A stretch of 64,000 bases of DNA from Chaetoceros tenuissimus (taxonomy: Eukaryota > Bacillariophyta > Thalassiosirophyceae > Chaetocerotales > Chaetocerotaceae). A program made the translations under genes and the position numbers. Of this stretch, positions 21,010-31,144 are shown piece by piece (position 1 is the first letter of the stretch; every line of letters begins with the position of its first letter). Below the pieces are notes generated by a model. That model ran no database searches, was not told where the DNA came from, and worked only from the letters and a program-made list of their open reading frames with translations. The stretch spans positions 1,054,001 through 1,118,000 of the forward strand of contig BLLK01000069.1 in assembly GCA_021927905.1 (NCBI GenBank), written 5' to 3'.

Positions 21010-22578
21010 CTATAAGTCGAAGGAATGGTCTTCAAAATTGTCCAGTTTTGGTGCACTGGTATTTCTATTTTCAACTGCACCATCAGTTTTTTTCCTCGAG
21101 AGCTTTGAGAAGAAAGTTTTGAAAGATAAATTATCATCGTTGGAAATTCTTGTCTCATTGGCATAAGAAATGTCATTATCGAGTTCGACATTGTCAAAGG
21201 AATTATGGGCTGAATCGGTAACAGAAGGTGTATGTCCTCTGTCTACATCTGCATTATGACTGACTTCAGATTGCAAATTCGAACTGAAACCAACCAGAGA
21301 GCTGAGACCGCGATGAGATGGCTGAATGCTTGAGGAATTGTCATTGAGGCTAATCCGACCAATAGATGCATTTTTAACATCCATGTCTTGGCACGATGTC
21401 ACATCTTCTGCTCCAGAAGATGGTTTCCGTGCCATTCGTCGAAGCTCAACATCCATCATCCATCGTTTGCTTTCGGTGTAAACGTCTTCCATGACAAGGT
21501 TAAAATTAGAAATTATCTGCGGCGTTTCATCAAGAAGGTCAGGACGGAAAAGGACTATACACAAAGCTTCAAAGTATGGCATGTCTTCATCACTTTGGCG
21601 CAACGCATGAATCTTGTGGTAAACAAAGATCAACACGTTGAATGTACCTTGCGAAGGTTGAAACACCATTCGTAGTAGAGCCAAATCATCCCGAAATGAT
21701 CTACTTCCATCAAGTGATGTTTCCGCAAGAAGAAATTCCATAAAGCCAAATATCCAAACACAGTTGAAAGAAAGTATATACATGAGTGCTTGGATTGTGA
21801 TAATGCGAGCTGTTTTCTGAGAATATTTCAATGTTTCAATCAATTCTTCTGCCTGTAAATCAATCACTTGTTGATCTGATACTGGTTGGTCTTCCGATTT
21901 GGATTTCTCTTCTACTTTCTTTAATTTTCGTTGATTTGAGTAGAATTTAAAAGTGATGAACGACATACAAACCATTAATGTCGTGAATCCTAGAGCAAGT
22001 GTCGAAGTGTATGATATAATGAAATTCATTTTACCATCCTGATTACACTCTTCTCCGTCTTCACATGGAGGTTCATACGATGCACAGTGAATGTTGAGAG
22101 GTCCGGGATTGACTGTAGCAGGCAACACGATCATCGGAAAAGCGGTGCAACATACGATACCAATAATTGTAAGCGGTATCTCTACAAAGTTGACAATCTT
22201 GCGCTCATTCAAACTAAAACCTAGTGAGCATAGGTAATATATATTGAGTAATCCATTGAACCAAAAGACAAAACAGTTCCCTATAAAATATGTGAGACCT
22301 TGGGCCTTGCATGTGGTGATATTTCCATAGGAGGGCATTTGGAATGGATACGGCTGATCTTTCGGCATAGGCAGTGTCGCTAGAGCAAGAGAAACAGATG
22401 TGCATATATCAGCCACAGATATCCATGTGATAATCCGATGATATACTGATCTGAGCTGAGTTGTTGATCTGAATATTATTGACAGGATAATGAAAGATGA
22501 CAAGCAGGATAAGGAACCTGTTACCATTCCAGTTATGATCACCGATTTTTCATAATAGAAAGAAGTTGGAATTTCCAT
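21010..22578 (-). CDS. Putative seven-transmembrane receptor (GPCR-like)
   Basis: A single exon of 522 residues. Seven hydrophobic segments lie in the first ~330 residues: TGSLSCLSSFIILSIIF (TM1), IITWISVADICTSVSLAL (TM2), YFIGNCFVFWFNGLLNIYYL (TM3), IPLTIIGIVCCTAFPMIVL (TM4), FIISYTSTLALGFTTLMVC (TM5), IITIQALMYILSFNCVWIF (TM6) and a weaker TM7 near GTFNVLIFVYHKIHAL. Cys residues in the first and second extracellular loops could form the usual disulfide. The hydrophilic tail is Ser/Asp-rich with possible phosphosites. It resembles receptors of the cAMP-receptor/adhesion-like group, but no family-defining motif was identified, so ligand and G-protein coupling are unknown. Its promoter contains the foldback repeat at 22783-22881. 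Confidence 0.68.
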   Translation of the reverse strand: MEIPTSFYYEKSVIITGMVTGSLSCLSSFIILSIIFRSTTQLRSVYHRIITWISVADICTSVSLALATLPMPKDQPYPFQMPSYGNITTCKAQGLTYFIGNCFVFWFNGLLNIYYLCSLGFSLNERKIVNFVEIPLTIIGIVCCTAFPMIVLPATVNPGPLNIHCASYEPPCEDGEECNQDGKMNFIISYTSTLALGFTTLMVCMSFITFKFYSNQRKLKKVEEKSKSEDQPVSDQQVIDLQAEELIETLKYSQKTARIITIQALMYILSFNCVWIFGFMEFLLAETSLDGSRSFRDDLALLRMVFQPSQGTFNVLIFVYHKIHALRQSDEDMPYFEALCIVLFRPDLLDETPQIISNFNLVMEDVYTESKRWMMDVELRRMARKPSSGAEDVTSCQDMDVKNASIGRISLNDNSSSIQPSHRGLSSLVGFSSNLQSEVSHNADVDRGHTPSVTDSAHNSFDNVELDNDISYANETRISNDDNLSFKTFFSKLSRKKTDGAVENRNTSAPKLDNFEDHSFDL

Positions 22579-22782
22579 TTTTGTTTCGTATTGATTTTGG
22601 AGAATAGAAAAGATGTCAACTGGTTCTGTACTCTGTACTCTTGCTTTTATCTGTTGAGTGGTGTTTAGAATGTATAATTGTGATAATTTGCAGCAATTAC
22701 AAGGGGTTGGTTGTTGTTGCTGCTATGCATTTGAGTACTAGTGGTACGGATGGTGGTACGTACCGTATTCAACATTCAACTT

Positions 22783-22881
22783 GAAGTGGACGGCTGCGCA
22801 TCGCAATACAGAATATCACAATGACGTGTTAGAAATCTTGTATTGTAGCTGTGATATTCTGTATTGCGATGCGCACAGCCC
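22783..22881. repeat. Foldback (inverted) repeat with 24-bp perfect arms
   Basis: The arms 22796-22819 and 22851-22874 are exact reverse complements over 24 bp, separated by 31 bp. Outside them, GGCT on the left pairs with AGCC on the right across a 2-base bulge. A related sequence (GAAGTGGAC...GCATCGCAATA) recurs inverted at 23176-23198. It could be a MITE-like remnant or a transcribed hairpin. No target-site duplication was found at its edges. Confidence 0.75.
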
Positions 22882-22959
22882 AACTTAAAAAACTTGTGTT
22901 GTATTTTATGTGACACTAAAATCCACGTAAGGTACGTACGTACTACATGCCATAAAGTC

Positions 22960-22999
22960 TTTCCTTCCTTCCTTCCTTTCTTCCTTCCTTCCTTTCTTC
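22960..22999. repeat. TTCC microsatellite
   Basis: About nine TTCC units with interruptions by TTTC, lying in the divergent promoter between the receptor gene and the GH43-like gene. Confidence 0.9.
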
Positions 23000-23175
23000 T
23001 GGGATGAAAATCTTAATTACTTAGTAAAGTACATGCGGTACGTATTTTCTGCTTTCTGCTACGTAACTGAGCTCTAGCTACCTTATGCTATGCTTCCATT
23101 CCAACTTCAAAAGGAAATACATACCAATCTGTTCCCTGCTTGCCTTGTTTCTTATACAGTAGTAATTATATTCTT

Positions 23176-23198
23176 TATTGCGATGCACGGTCCACTTC
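23176..23198 (-). repeat. Third, diverged copy of the foldback arm
   Basis: Read on the minus strand it gives GGAAGTGGACCGTGCATCGC, closely matching 22783-22806 with a small gap. With the two foldback arms, three copies of one word lie within 420 bp. Confidence 0.6.
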
Positions 23199-23321
23199 CA
23201 TAGTTTGCTATCTGCTTTGAGGTGTAAAGACTGTAGTCGATACCATCACCTACACCCCACCCTTTCGTGAACGCTGCTTCCCTACCTTGCTACGTAGTCT
23301 CAGAGTTGATTTCATATTTGG

Positions 23322-24425
23322 ATGCGAAAACTTCATCTTCGTCTTTTCAAGTATTTCTTCACCATCATTGCACTGCAACAGCTATTCCTAATTCCATACG
23401 TTATAATGCTGAACAAAAACTATAAAGAAGAATATGATACCCAATTTGACCCTACATCTACGACCATCACTAACGATGAACCCTGGTATGACAACCATGG
23501 GAATATCATTGAAACTGGAAGAGGAGGCAAGATATCTTATTTTGATGGATACTACTATTGGATAGGTAGTCAGCCACATTCACAATGGAATCAAGGAGGA
23601 GATGTCTTCCTATACAGATCGAAAACTCTAGGCAGTAATTCATGGACGTTTGTACGAAAAGTTTATGAGAATCAGGGTCGAGGTGAAACCACTGCCAATT
23701 GTCAAATTCACAAACATCCTATATTGAATACATATGTGATACATTGTAAGGGTAGAAATTTTCTTGTTAGTACTAATGGTTTAGATGGTGAATTTCAAAA
23801 GATTATACCAAAGCCACGAGATCCTTCGCATTTGGTCAAAGAGGGGTGGAACTGGGGAGCAAATTCTGTCTTTTTAGACGATGATGGAAGTATGTATATG
23901 GTTGCATCAAGGAAGATTACTCCAGAATCACGTTCAGGATTCATATATCGGCTTCGATCTGATTGGCTTGATTTTCATGAAACAGATCCTATTGTGGTGC
24001 AATTTCCTTGGAGAAATCGCGAAGCTTTGTCTTTGCTCAAAACAGATGGATGGTATTATTTGCTAGCTTCAGGAACCAGAGGATGGAGACCTAGTCCCAC
24101 ACGATGGAAAAGAAGTAGAACCATCGTAGGACTGAAAGATGCCGAAGAATCTGAAGTAGTAATGCATTCAGGAGACGACGATTTCGATTCCATGGGATGT
24201 CAATTTCGATTTCTGATGGAGATTGAAAAAGGAAAATGGATATTTGGTGGTTCTAGACATCCTGATGAAGATCCTGCTACCTTCTTTGATGCAACCAAAG
24301 GAAGGGAAGTGTTTTGTCCCATGCGATTTATTGATGGTGTCCCACATGTTTATTGGAAATATAAATTTCAATGGGATACCTATAACTACGATTCTGGTGA
24401 TTATGATTTACATGAGGAAGTGTAG
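23322..24425 (+). CDS. GH43-like five-bladed beta-propeller glycosidase, type II membrane anchored
   Basis: A single exon of 367 residues. The N-terminus has one hydrophobic anchor (FFTIIALQQLFLIPYVIML), so the protein is probably held in the Golgi or ER membrane, or the anchor serves as a signal. The rest resembles GH43-type propeller enzymes: PWYDNHGNIIETGRGG followed by FDGYYYWIG, the usual first blade; then VFLYRSKTLGSNSW, NWGANSVFLDDDGSMYM and similar blade strands. GH43 relatives act on galactans, arabinans or xylans. I cannot identify all catalytic acids with confidence, so the enzymatic assignment is provisional. The start ATG lies just after a TACGTA-rich promoter. Confidence 0.68.
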   Translation: MRKLHLRLFKYFFTIIALQQLFLIPYVIMLNKNYKEEYDTQFDPTSTTITNDEPWYDNHGNIIETGRGGKISYFDGYYYWIGSQPHSQWNQGGDVFLYRSKTLGSNSWTFVRKVYENQGRGETTANCQIHKHPILNTYVIHCKGRNFLVSTNGLDGEFQKIIPKPRDPSHLVKEGWNWGANSVFLDDDGSMYMVASRKITPESRSGFIYRLRSDWLDFHETDPIVVQFPWRNREALSLLKTDGWYYLLASGTRGWRPSPTRWKRSRTIVGLKDAEESEVVMHSGDDDFDSMGCQFRFLMEIEKGKWIFGGSRHPDEDPATFFDATKGREVFCPMRFIDGVPHVYWKYKFQWDTYNYDSGDYDLHEEV

Positions 24426-24540
24426 TGATTCCCTTTTGTTACAATCATTAGAAATGGAAAAATGTCAACGTAGAATATTGTAGAACTTATTTATATAATT
24501 TAAAATTGTTTTTGATTGACAGTGTTACCCCTTTTCACTT

Positions 24541-26665
24541 TCAGTTTTCGAACTTGTCAGCGATGACATCGTAGATGGTGACAAATATATATCCAGCATA
24601 TAAAAGACTAAAGAGCCATGCATGCCATTTCTTCAATACAAACCCACTAGCACAAACAAGAACAATAAACAGAATAAGGGCAAGAATCATGACAATCATA
24701 CTTTCGTCAATTCTTCCTGCTGGTAAATCATGATATGTTCCGTAGATCAAAGTGTACAGAGTCCAAGGGAGACCAAGACCTACCAAAATGTTGAATGTGT
24801 TGCTACCGAATACATTTGCAATAGCCATATTTCCAAGACCCATTCTAGCTGCACATGTTGAAGAAACTAAATTGGGCAATGATGTTCCTGCTGCTGAAAC
24901 AGTTACCCCAATTATTGAAGGTGGGACATTCAAAATATCTCCTACCATTTCGAGTGATCTAACCATTGCATAACTTCCTACAACAAGTGAAAGGATACAC
25001 ATAGCAACTGCAAGTTGAGCTTTAGCATTCAATCCCAAAGAAGTACTTCCACTTCGAACATCTGGTACAGTAAAGTGGATGATTGCTTTCAATGGAAAGA
25101 TGAAGGCAAAAATAATCATGGAAAAGATTCCCATTCCGCTTGGGATAGCAATGAGGGACTCATGTGGTTCAGCTACTGCTACTTCCTTCTCTTCCACCTT
25201 CACTTCTTCGTTTGCATGAAGATCCAAATAATCTTGAAGTGCCACGACTGTTGCAACCATGTGTTCACTTGAAGGTGCCTTGAACAGAATATCTTTCGTC
25301 TGGGTTGAAATCCTGATCAATAAACGAGTCTCGTCAATATCAAATGATTCAAACTTTGGCAATGCAAGAGGTGCTTCAGCAACAGGATATTTTCCTTTTC
25401 TTACAGAGACAGAAGAAATATTTCCTTGAGAAAATGTAAAGTAACGCAACAACCAAGCATTTTTGTCAACCTTTGCCATGTCATAAAATGACGAACGCTG
25501 CCAAAGATACATATGAACAGTTCCGTCTGCTTCCTTTTCAATCTCTTGAATGCCGTCGAGCTTTGGAGCAATACGATTGAGAATGAATTTCTTGATCTTC
25601 AATTTCTTCTTCTTCTTTTTCTCCACTTCTACAGGTTCGGATGTAGTTTGATCATACTGTGGCACCTCATCCTCCGCATGAGAATGAGATTCATTCACAT
25701 ACAATTCATGAACTTCAGGAGATGCATGCTCAACCGCTTGATCATCTGGAATGGAATCGAGAGGTGCTTCAGGCATTTTGTTTTTACGGGAAGACATTCT
25801 TTTCAACATGTTCTTGAAACTTGGCTTTCTCTGTGACTTCAATCCATCATTCACAAGAGGTGATGCATTTGGGCGGTCGACCATTACACCATCCTCTGGA
25901 ATGTTTTCCAAATGGTCAGCGGCTCTTGCAAAAGGCATACTTGGAACTTTATTGAATGAAATAACTTTTCTTAATGAACTTCCTTCTTCCATAGCTTTGT
26001 AATCCTGTTGATGTTCTTCTGCATCAGGCTTCTTTTGGATATTTAGTTTTGCTAGGATCGTATCAAAGTTGCCACATACAATAACATAAAGTACATAGCA
26101 CCCAAACAAAAGTCCAGCTTGGAGTCTTGAAATGAAAACATATGCACCACCATCATCGTCAATAACCCTTCTGTCAGATAACCCAAACCATAGAAGCCCC
26201 AATGAAGCAGCATAGAAAATAAGATCTCTTATGATCGGTGGAGGATCAAGAACTAACTGTCCACTATCTGATGCCCAGATTGCAGCCGCACTGATTGCCA
26301 ATTGGTTAAAAATCTACAGACCAAAAAAGGAAGCAAGAAACTAAAATGAAAATATCATCAAACATACTACTTTATTATATGCATGGGAAAACACTCACCT
26401 CAGACCCAACAACGGTTCCAATTCCAAGAGCTGATTTTGTGATAAACACCGACACTAGTGCACTAAACATTTCAGGAGAAGATGCACCTGCAGCCATAAG
26501 AGTAGCACCTGCAACATCATCACTGATTCTTAGTTTCTTGGAGATGACATTGAGAGCTGGAACAAATCTTTCCTCGGTTACTACAGCTTGATAATAGAAA
26601 GAAGCTGCTGCGATCAAAGATAGCCCCACAAGAGTAAGAGTACCACCGCTTTCCTCCTCGCCCAT
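24541..26665 (-). CDS. K+-dependent Na+/Ca2+ exchanger (NCKX/SLC24-like) with a PH-like domain in the cytosolic loop
   Basis: Two exons, 26665-26399 and 26313-24541, joined in phase 0 across an 85-nt intron (GTGAGT...CTGTAG); 679 residues. Alpha-repeat 1 (GATLMAAGASSPEMFSALVS, then GIGTVVGSE-IFNQ across the splice) and alpha-repeat 2 (GVTVSAAGTSLPNLVSST, then GSNTFNILVG) define a CaCA-family exchanger, closest to NCKX. About 11 membrane helices flank a loop of about 250 residues. Residues ~343-453 of that loop (WLLRYFTFSQGNISSVSV to a C-terminal helix VVALQDYLDLH) have the strand pattern and terminal helix of a PH domain. Ca2+ and K+ would leave the cytosol against Na+ entry, with the loop possibly sensing lipid or partner proteins. 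The exchanger call is strong, the PH-like call moderate. Confidence 0.85.
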
Positions 26666-27051
26666 GATGCAAATGAAAACTATTTAGTTTGGGAGAAGGA
26701 GATGATACTCTTGTTAGTTCTATTTATTTGAATTGTGCAAAAAGGAAAGCACGTAGTACGGCCAGCAGAAAGAGGAAATTTCGCCTGCCCTCTCTCTTCG
26801 GCGATAGATATATGGTATTTTTAGTAGTGTCAATTAGGACAAACTTAGGTTAATCGTGTAAAGTTGAAAATGAGAACCCTAAAATCCATCATCTCCTCCC
26901 ATTACGACGATAGATGATACGGAATAGATATCATCGCATCATCGCTTTCATTCCATATCTTCGATGATGGAATAAACCACAATATAGATAGACTAAAGTT
27001 CTGAACATCATACGCTCGCATAGTTTAACTTACTCAGTAAATTGCACACCA
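26666..27051. promoter_or_regulatory. Divergent promoter region between the exchanger and the DUF3593-DUF2499 gene
   Basis: AT-rich, with imperfect inverted repeats built on GATGATGGAATA-like words near 26905-26975 and an ACGTAGTACG word at about 26752. No gene seen. Confidence 0.45.
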
Positions 27052-28224
27052 ATGACAAAACGAGAGCTAGGCTTATTTTCATTCGCCGATGAGAAGCCGG
27101 ATCAGGCAGCTGGATTCTTTTTCCAAGCGTCTCTGTTCCCTTACCTCTTGTTCCTCTATTTCTTGAGCAGACCATCTGTAACTACTCCAAAGATTGCGAA
27201 TTTCGGATTTCAGTTCCTACTTGTATTTGTCGTAATGACGATAGTGGGAGGAGTACTGTGTAAACAAAAGTATGATGTCTCACTTGCGGATTGTGATTGG
27301 ATACACGGGTCGGCAGAATCTCTACTCACTGTCTCTAATATATTAATTGTGTATGGATTCCAACATGCAATTCGTGGAAAAAACGGAAGAGATGGATCCA
27401 AAGGATTGTGGAAAGCGATAACTGTGGCTTTCATTTACTCCATTGTTATTCTGGTATATATTATTCATGGAATCTCAAGTGCAACTTTCACTTCTCACTC
27501 TCAGTTTCTAGATGGGATAGGGAATTTGATATTCATCAAAAGGAATGAACCACAAAATGCGTTAAGTGTTGGTACATGGTGTGTTCACTTTTTCTCAGTA
27601 TACGAATACCTCATTGCTATGAACTTAGTTTGGCACTATGGTGAAGTGATTGGAAATGAAGCTTGGAAAGGTTTGAGTTGGGGTATGTTGCCACTGCATG
27701 CTTCATCTATTTGTGCAGTAACTCATCACTTCTTTTTCAATTCGCAAGATTTACTCTTTTTGGTTACCCTACAAGGGTTTTTAACACTGTTTGGTAATAC
27801 AACATGCATGATTGCAGCGTATAGAATTGCGAAGAATAGCGGATGGCCAAATCTTGATATGGAACAAATTCAAGAAGAAAAGGAAGAAGATGATGATGAC
27901 AACCACAACACCGACATTGAAAACATAGAAAATGTATGGAAGAAAACTCATAGAGAGAGCTTTTCTCAGATGACTACGAAAACAAGTTCTTTTCTGTTCA
28001 TCAAACTCATGATGATTGTACCTTTCACATCTTATGTGGTCAAATATGGAGAACTATTTCTGACTGTCCCTTTTCATCCTAAACCAAGCAATGCTATTGT
28101 CTCTATTTTTGTGATACCTCTCATTGTTGCTTTGTATTTTACGCAATTATCTTGTAAAGTATACGAGCTGCAGAGTGAGTTCAATGATGAGATTGTCGAC
28201 GAAGAAACATCGCTATTACAATAG
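27052..28224 (+). CDS. DUF3593-DUF2499 (Ycf49-like) fusion membrane protein, full-length copy
   Basis: A single exon of 390 residues. Residues ~18-115 match DUF3593 (SLFPYLLFLYFLSRP, FGFQFLLVFV, DWIHGSAESLLT). Residues ~185-265 match DUF2499/Ycf49 (HFFSVYEYLIAMNLVWHYGE, GNEAWKGLSWGMLPLHASS, THHFFFN, LQGFLTLFGNTT). Each domain contributes several membrane helices; a final helix and an acidic tail follow. In plants and cyanobacteria both families are thylakoid or envelope membrane proteins of unknown biochemical role. Here they are in one chain. No signal or plastid transit sequence is visible before residue 18, so plastid location is only inferred from the families. The 3' half from 27646 on is also present at 31748-32326, as part of a tandem duplication. 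Confidence 0.8.
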   Translation: MTKRELGLFSFADEKPDQAAGFFFQASLFPYLLFLYFLSRPSVTTPKIANFGFQFLLVFVVMTIVGGVLCKQKYDVSLADCDWIHGSAESLLTVSNILIVYGFQHAIRGKNGRDGSKGLWKAITVAFIYSIVILVYIIHGISSATFTSHSQFLDGIGNLIFIKRNEPQNALSVGTWCVHFFSVYEYLIAMNLVWHYGEVIGNEAWKGLSWGMLPLHASSICAVTHHFFFNSQDLLFLVTLQGFLTLFGNTTCMIAAYRIAKNSGWPNLDMEQIQEEKEEDDDDNHNTDIENIENVWKKTHRESFSQMTTKTSSFLFIKLMMIVPFTSYVVKYGELFLTVPFHPKPSNAIVSIFVIPLIVALYFTQLSCKVYELQSEFNDEIVDEETSLLQ

Positions 28225-28331
28225 TCTCTAGACTATCAAAGTCGGCAATTCTACAATATAAAATACAATACAAATCATAATCTCATATAATCTCATAGTT
28301 AGACCTATAGAAATCTAAGTGCTGCACCTAT

Positions 28332-29845
28332 TCATAGACTCAAACGATTCTTCGGTACATCAGAAACCCGATTTTTTATATGAATACAATCTTTACAGCG
28401 TCCACGCCTTCGTAGAAGTCGAAAGTCCACAAATGAGGACGTCCAATCTCTCAGCAACTCTTCAGCTGCAAAGACAATATAATTGTTCATCAACCTTTCT
28501 TTCAGTAATCCACTCCTAATTGCATTCCTCATCACACTTTTCACCATTTTATCAACGTCCAATATCGTCACATGAGGGTACTCATCACTCTCATTTACCA
28601 ATGCCATCAGCTCTTCCCTATAACTCATATCAGTCTCATCGCTTGTCATGAGGAGTGTGATGTTATGATCTAAGTTTTCCGTCTCGTTTAGAGAACATTT
28701 GAAATACTCTCTCATACGATTGATACTTGTATCACATTGCTGAACAACATCGCCCCGCCTGATGTGGAGGTGACCTAGGTATGTATTATCAAGTGCCTGT
28801 GTGTGTATTCTTTTTTCAAGCCTCTTTTTCAGCATTTTTAGATGTGATGGATCTGCATCATTGTCTTTTGTATATATACATCCGTTGCATTCTTCCTTGT
28901 TTAGCCCGTTAATTAGACAATGTTGTAAGAGGAAAGGTCTCATTCTAGGTCTGTAGACCTTCTTCCAATCGCCAATCAGATCTGAATAGGTTTCAGCAAT
29001 ATGTTGAGAAGGCCCCTTCAAACGATCTTCAAATAGGTCTGCTTCGTACAAGGATCCCTTCAATTCCCATACAAACCATGATGCTCTTCCTGCAAATATG
29101 TATAGTCTAATATAGATTGGAAATCGGTCTTCCAATCGTTTTCTTTGCTCACAACGTGAAACCAATGTTGATACTTCGAGGTTTCGCTCACGGTATCAAA
29201 CAAAGGAAACTGATGCCAGTCCTCAAAATGTTGTCCAAACTCATCTCGACCTGACTTAATCACTGGTTGGTTATCACTTGCAAATGTAAGGTTAGAAAAG
29301 TCTGACCACTCGAGCTGATCATCAATGAGCATTCCATTATTATGAAAAGGAGACAACAATCTTGATGGAGGAGGCAAAACAACCTCAGCACATAGAAAGC
29401 CTGCAATTTGAGCAAGATTATGTATGATGGTCTTACGATCGTCTAATCCTGCTTGCCCATATGCCCAGTATATCTTGTTTTTTATAGGTCGACCAGAGCA
29501 TACTCTCCGACAAGAGCTCTCTACTTTTTTATCATTAGAATGGTTGGATATTGTATCAGAAATTATCAAGATTTTTTCAGTACTTCTTAATTGTATACTT
29601 TCCTTTCCTAAATTTGTCGTAGCCTTACTTTCCAAAATTTGGTAAAGCATGTGATTTAATATTAGCATGAACGTCATACAAACAATGCTAAATATTAAAA
29701 CTAGTATTAACATCCTTTTCCAGGAAGCATATGTATGAATGCGAGATTGAAGAGGCTGTCTTTTTGGATTTCTTAGTATTGCAGAAGAAGAGCTGTACAT
29801 TTTCAAAACTTTGGAAGAAAAACAAGGTTTTTTTAGAAGTTTCAT
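28332..29845 (-). CDS. Fucosyltransferase-like type II membrane glycosyltransferase (left copy), with one frame change
   Basis: The N-terminal part (29845 to about 29080) has a basic cytosolic tip and a membrane anchor (MLILVLIFSIVCMTFMLIL), then CRRVCSGRP and IYWAYGQAGLDDRKTIIHN, an acceptor- or donor-site-like stretch common in diatom relatives. The C-terminal part, in another frame, carries FVWELKGSLYEADLF and HIRRGDVVQQCDTS; HIRRGD is the motif I form found in alpha-1,2 and related fucosyltransferases. The frame changes between about 29075 and 29090, where HHG of one frame would be followed directly by FVWELKG of the other if a single base were added. No intron explains it. The predicted role is sugar transfer to glycans in the Golgi. 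The right-hand copy carries the same frame change. Confidence 0.68.
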
Positions 29846-30556
29846 ATGAATAAAATATAACGTAGTTGAAAATAGGATAAGAGAAGTTGAAGAATCCTAG
29901 GCATCTATTTTGAGTTTTGTTGGAATGCTTTTGTATGTTGTATGGTAGTGCGGCCGTTGTATTTATCAGGTAAAGCAAGACTAGACTATTTGATAGTATT
30001 CAAAAAATGAGTGACTTTCCACTTCTTTCACACGTCTTTTAGAATTCAAAAATTTACTTATAGCTTGTGTCTAAACAAGTTTTACTCAGTCTTGTGTGAT
30101 TAAAAATAAATATTTATCGATTTAGAAAGGTCAGAATTGAATATCAAATGAAATTGCACAATACCTATGAATTGGCGTCTAATCAATTTCACAAAATATA
30201 TAAAATTACGATTTAGATGTATTGGAATTTTTCAAAGATTCTTGTCTGTTTTATAAATTTGTTATCATAGAATACTTCCTTCGATAGTCAAGATACAATT
30301 GTGACTGCGATGTTTCTTCGTCTACAATCTCTTCATGCATAATGAAAACAATGGAAAATAAAAACTTGTTGATCAATTACAATCCCACCATAACTTTGAA
30401 CCATTTAGTGTTCATCTATGCCTACAATTATCTTCTTTATATTCAAATATCATCATGAAATCTTTTTACGACGATATTGAATTATTTTAATTTGCAAGTA
30501 CAGAAGTAGAGAAGATAAAATATTATAAAAAGCAATCCATTATCAAGTCTAATATT
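29846..30556. other. AT-rich intergenic region inside the left duplication unit
   Basis: It lies between the 3' end of NAA30 and the 5' end of the fucosyltransferase-like gene. No protein frame, RNA gene or repeat was recognised. It appears identical to 33948-34658, which is notable for non-coding DNA. Confidence 0.5.
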
Positions 30557-31144
30557 TTAATCTTTCAACCAAAGCCGGAGCCTATAAGCATCATTATTAT
30601 TCAAATAATACCTGACAAGAAACTCTTCCCTCATAAATCCAAGTCTATCCTCATACAATTTCATAGCAGCTTTATTAGTGACTTCTGTCTCGAGCATAAT
30701 ACTAGAGCATCCCATATGTTCCATTCTTCTCACTGCTCGTTTCACAAGCGCACTTCCAATCCCCGATCGTCGATGTGAAGTATCCACCGCCAGCATACCG
30801 ATATAACCACATAATTTAGTCGTCGGTCCTTCATCTTGATTCATTTGATCATCCTCTTCTGGATCTACTTTACAAACAATACATCCAATCGGTTCCGCAT
30901 TTGGATCATTTTCAGGAACGGCAAAAATACACAAATCTGGAAACCGCGTTAAGAAGTATCTATAGGTGAATATTGAGTATGGTTCGGATAAGTCCCTACC
31001 AACTAGCTTCATGACTATATCTATTTGTGATTCATCTTTGTAATTTACGAATTTGATGCCTTGTATAATCATATCTTCGTCAATCTGTTCTTGATTGGAG
31101 TTGTCAATGTTTAGACTTTGGATTTTGGGCGCTAGAGTCGTCAT
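30557..31144 (-). CDS. NAA30: NatC N-alpha-acetyltransferase catalytic subunit NAA30 (left copy)
   Basis: A single exon of 195 residues. The GNAT domain matches NAA30/Mak3: DLSEPYSIFTYRYFL near the N-terminus, then YIGMLAVDTSHRRSGIGSALV with the acetyl-CoA binding R/Q-x-x-G-x-G loop (RRSGIG), VTNKAAMKLYEDRLGF, and the terminal RYYLNNNDAYRLRLWL. NAA30 acetylates nascent proteins starting Met-Leu, Met-Ile, Met-Phe and similar, working with NAA35 and NAA38 at the ribosome. Compared with the right-hand copy the protein differs in a short acidic insert (MNQDEG here, MNENEG there), and a few silent changes lie nearby. Confidence 0.93.
   Translation of the reverse strand: MTTLAPKIQSLNIDNSNQEQIDEDMIIQGIKFVNYKDESQIDIVMKLVGRDLSEPYSIFTYRYFLTRFPDLCIFAVPENDPNAEPIGCIVCKVDPEEDDQMNQDEGPTTKLCGYIGMLAVDTSHRRSGIGSALVKRAVRRMEHMGCSSIMLETEVTNKAAMKLYEDRLGFMREEFLVRYYLNNNDAYRLRLWLKD

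Larger units (their letters stand above)
22579..23321. promoter_or_regulatory. Divergent promoter region between the receptor and the GH43-like gene
   Basis: This region is unusually structured: a near-perfect foldback repeat, a diverged third copy of its arm, a TTCC microsatellite, and five TACGTA or GTACGTAC words (22756-22763, 22932-22943, 23039-23044, 23060-23065, 23291-23296). No protein frame is convincing. Confidence 0.55.

Noticed and set aside
22783-23198. Single 416-bp transposon bounded by the outermost foldback arm copies
   Set aside because: Ends are only partly complementary and no target-site duplication was found; kept as repeats only.
29108-29170. 63-nt GTGAGC...TTTGCAG intron inside the fucosyltransferase-like gene
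   Set aside because: It would remove conserved-looking residues, and because it is a multiple of three it cannot correct the frame change.
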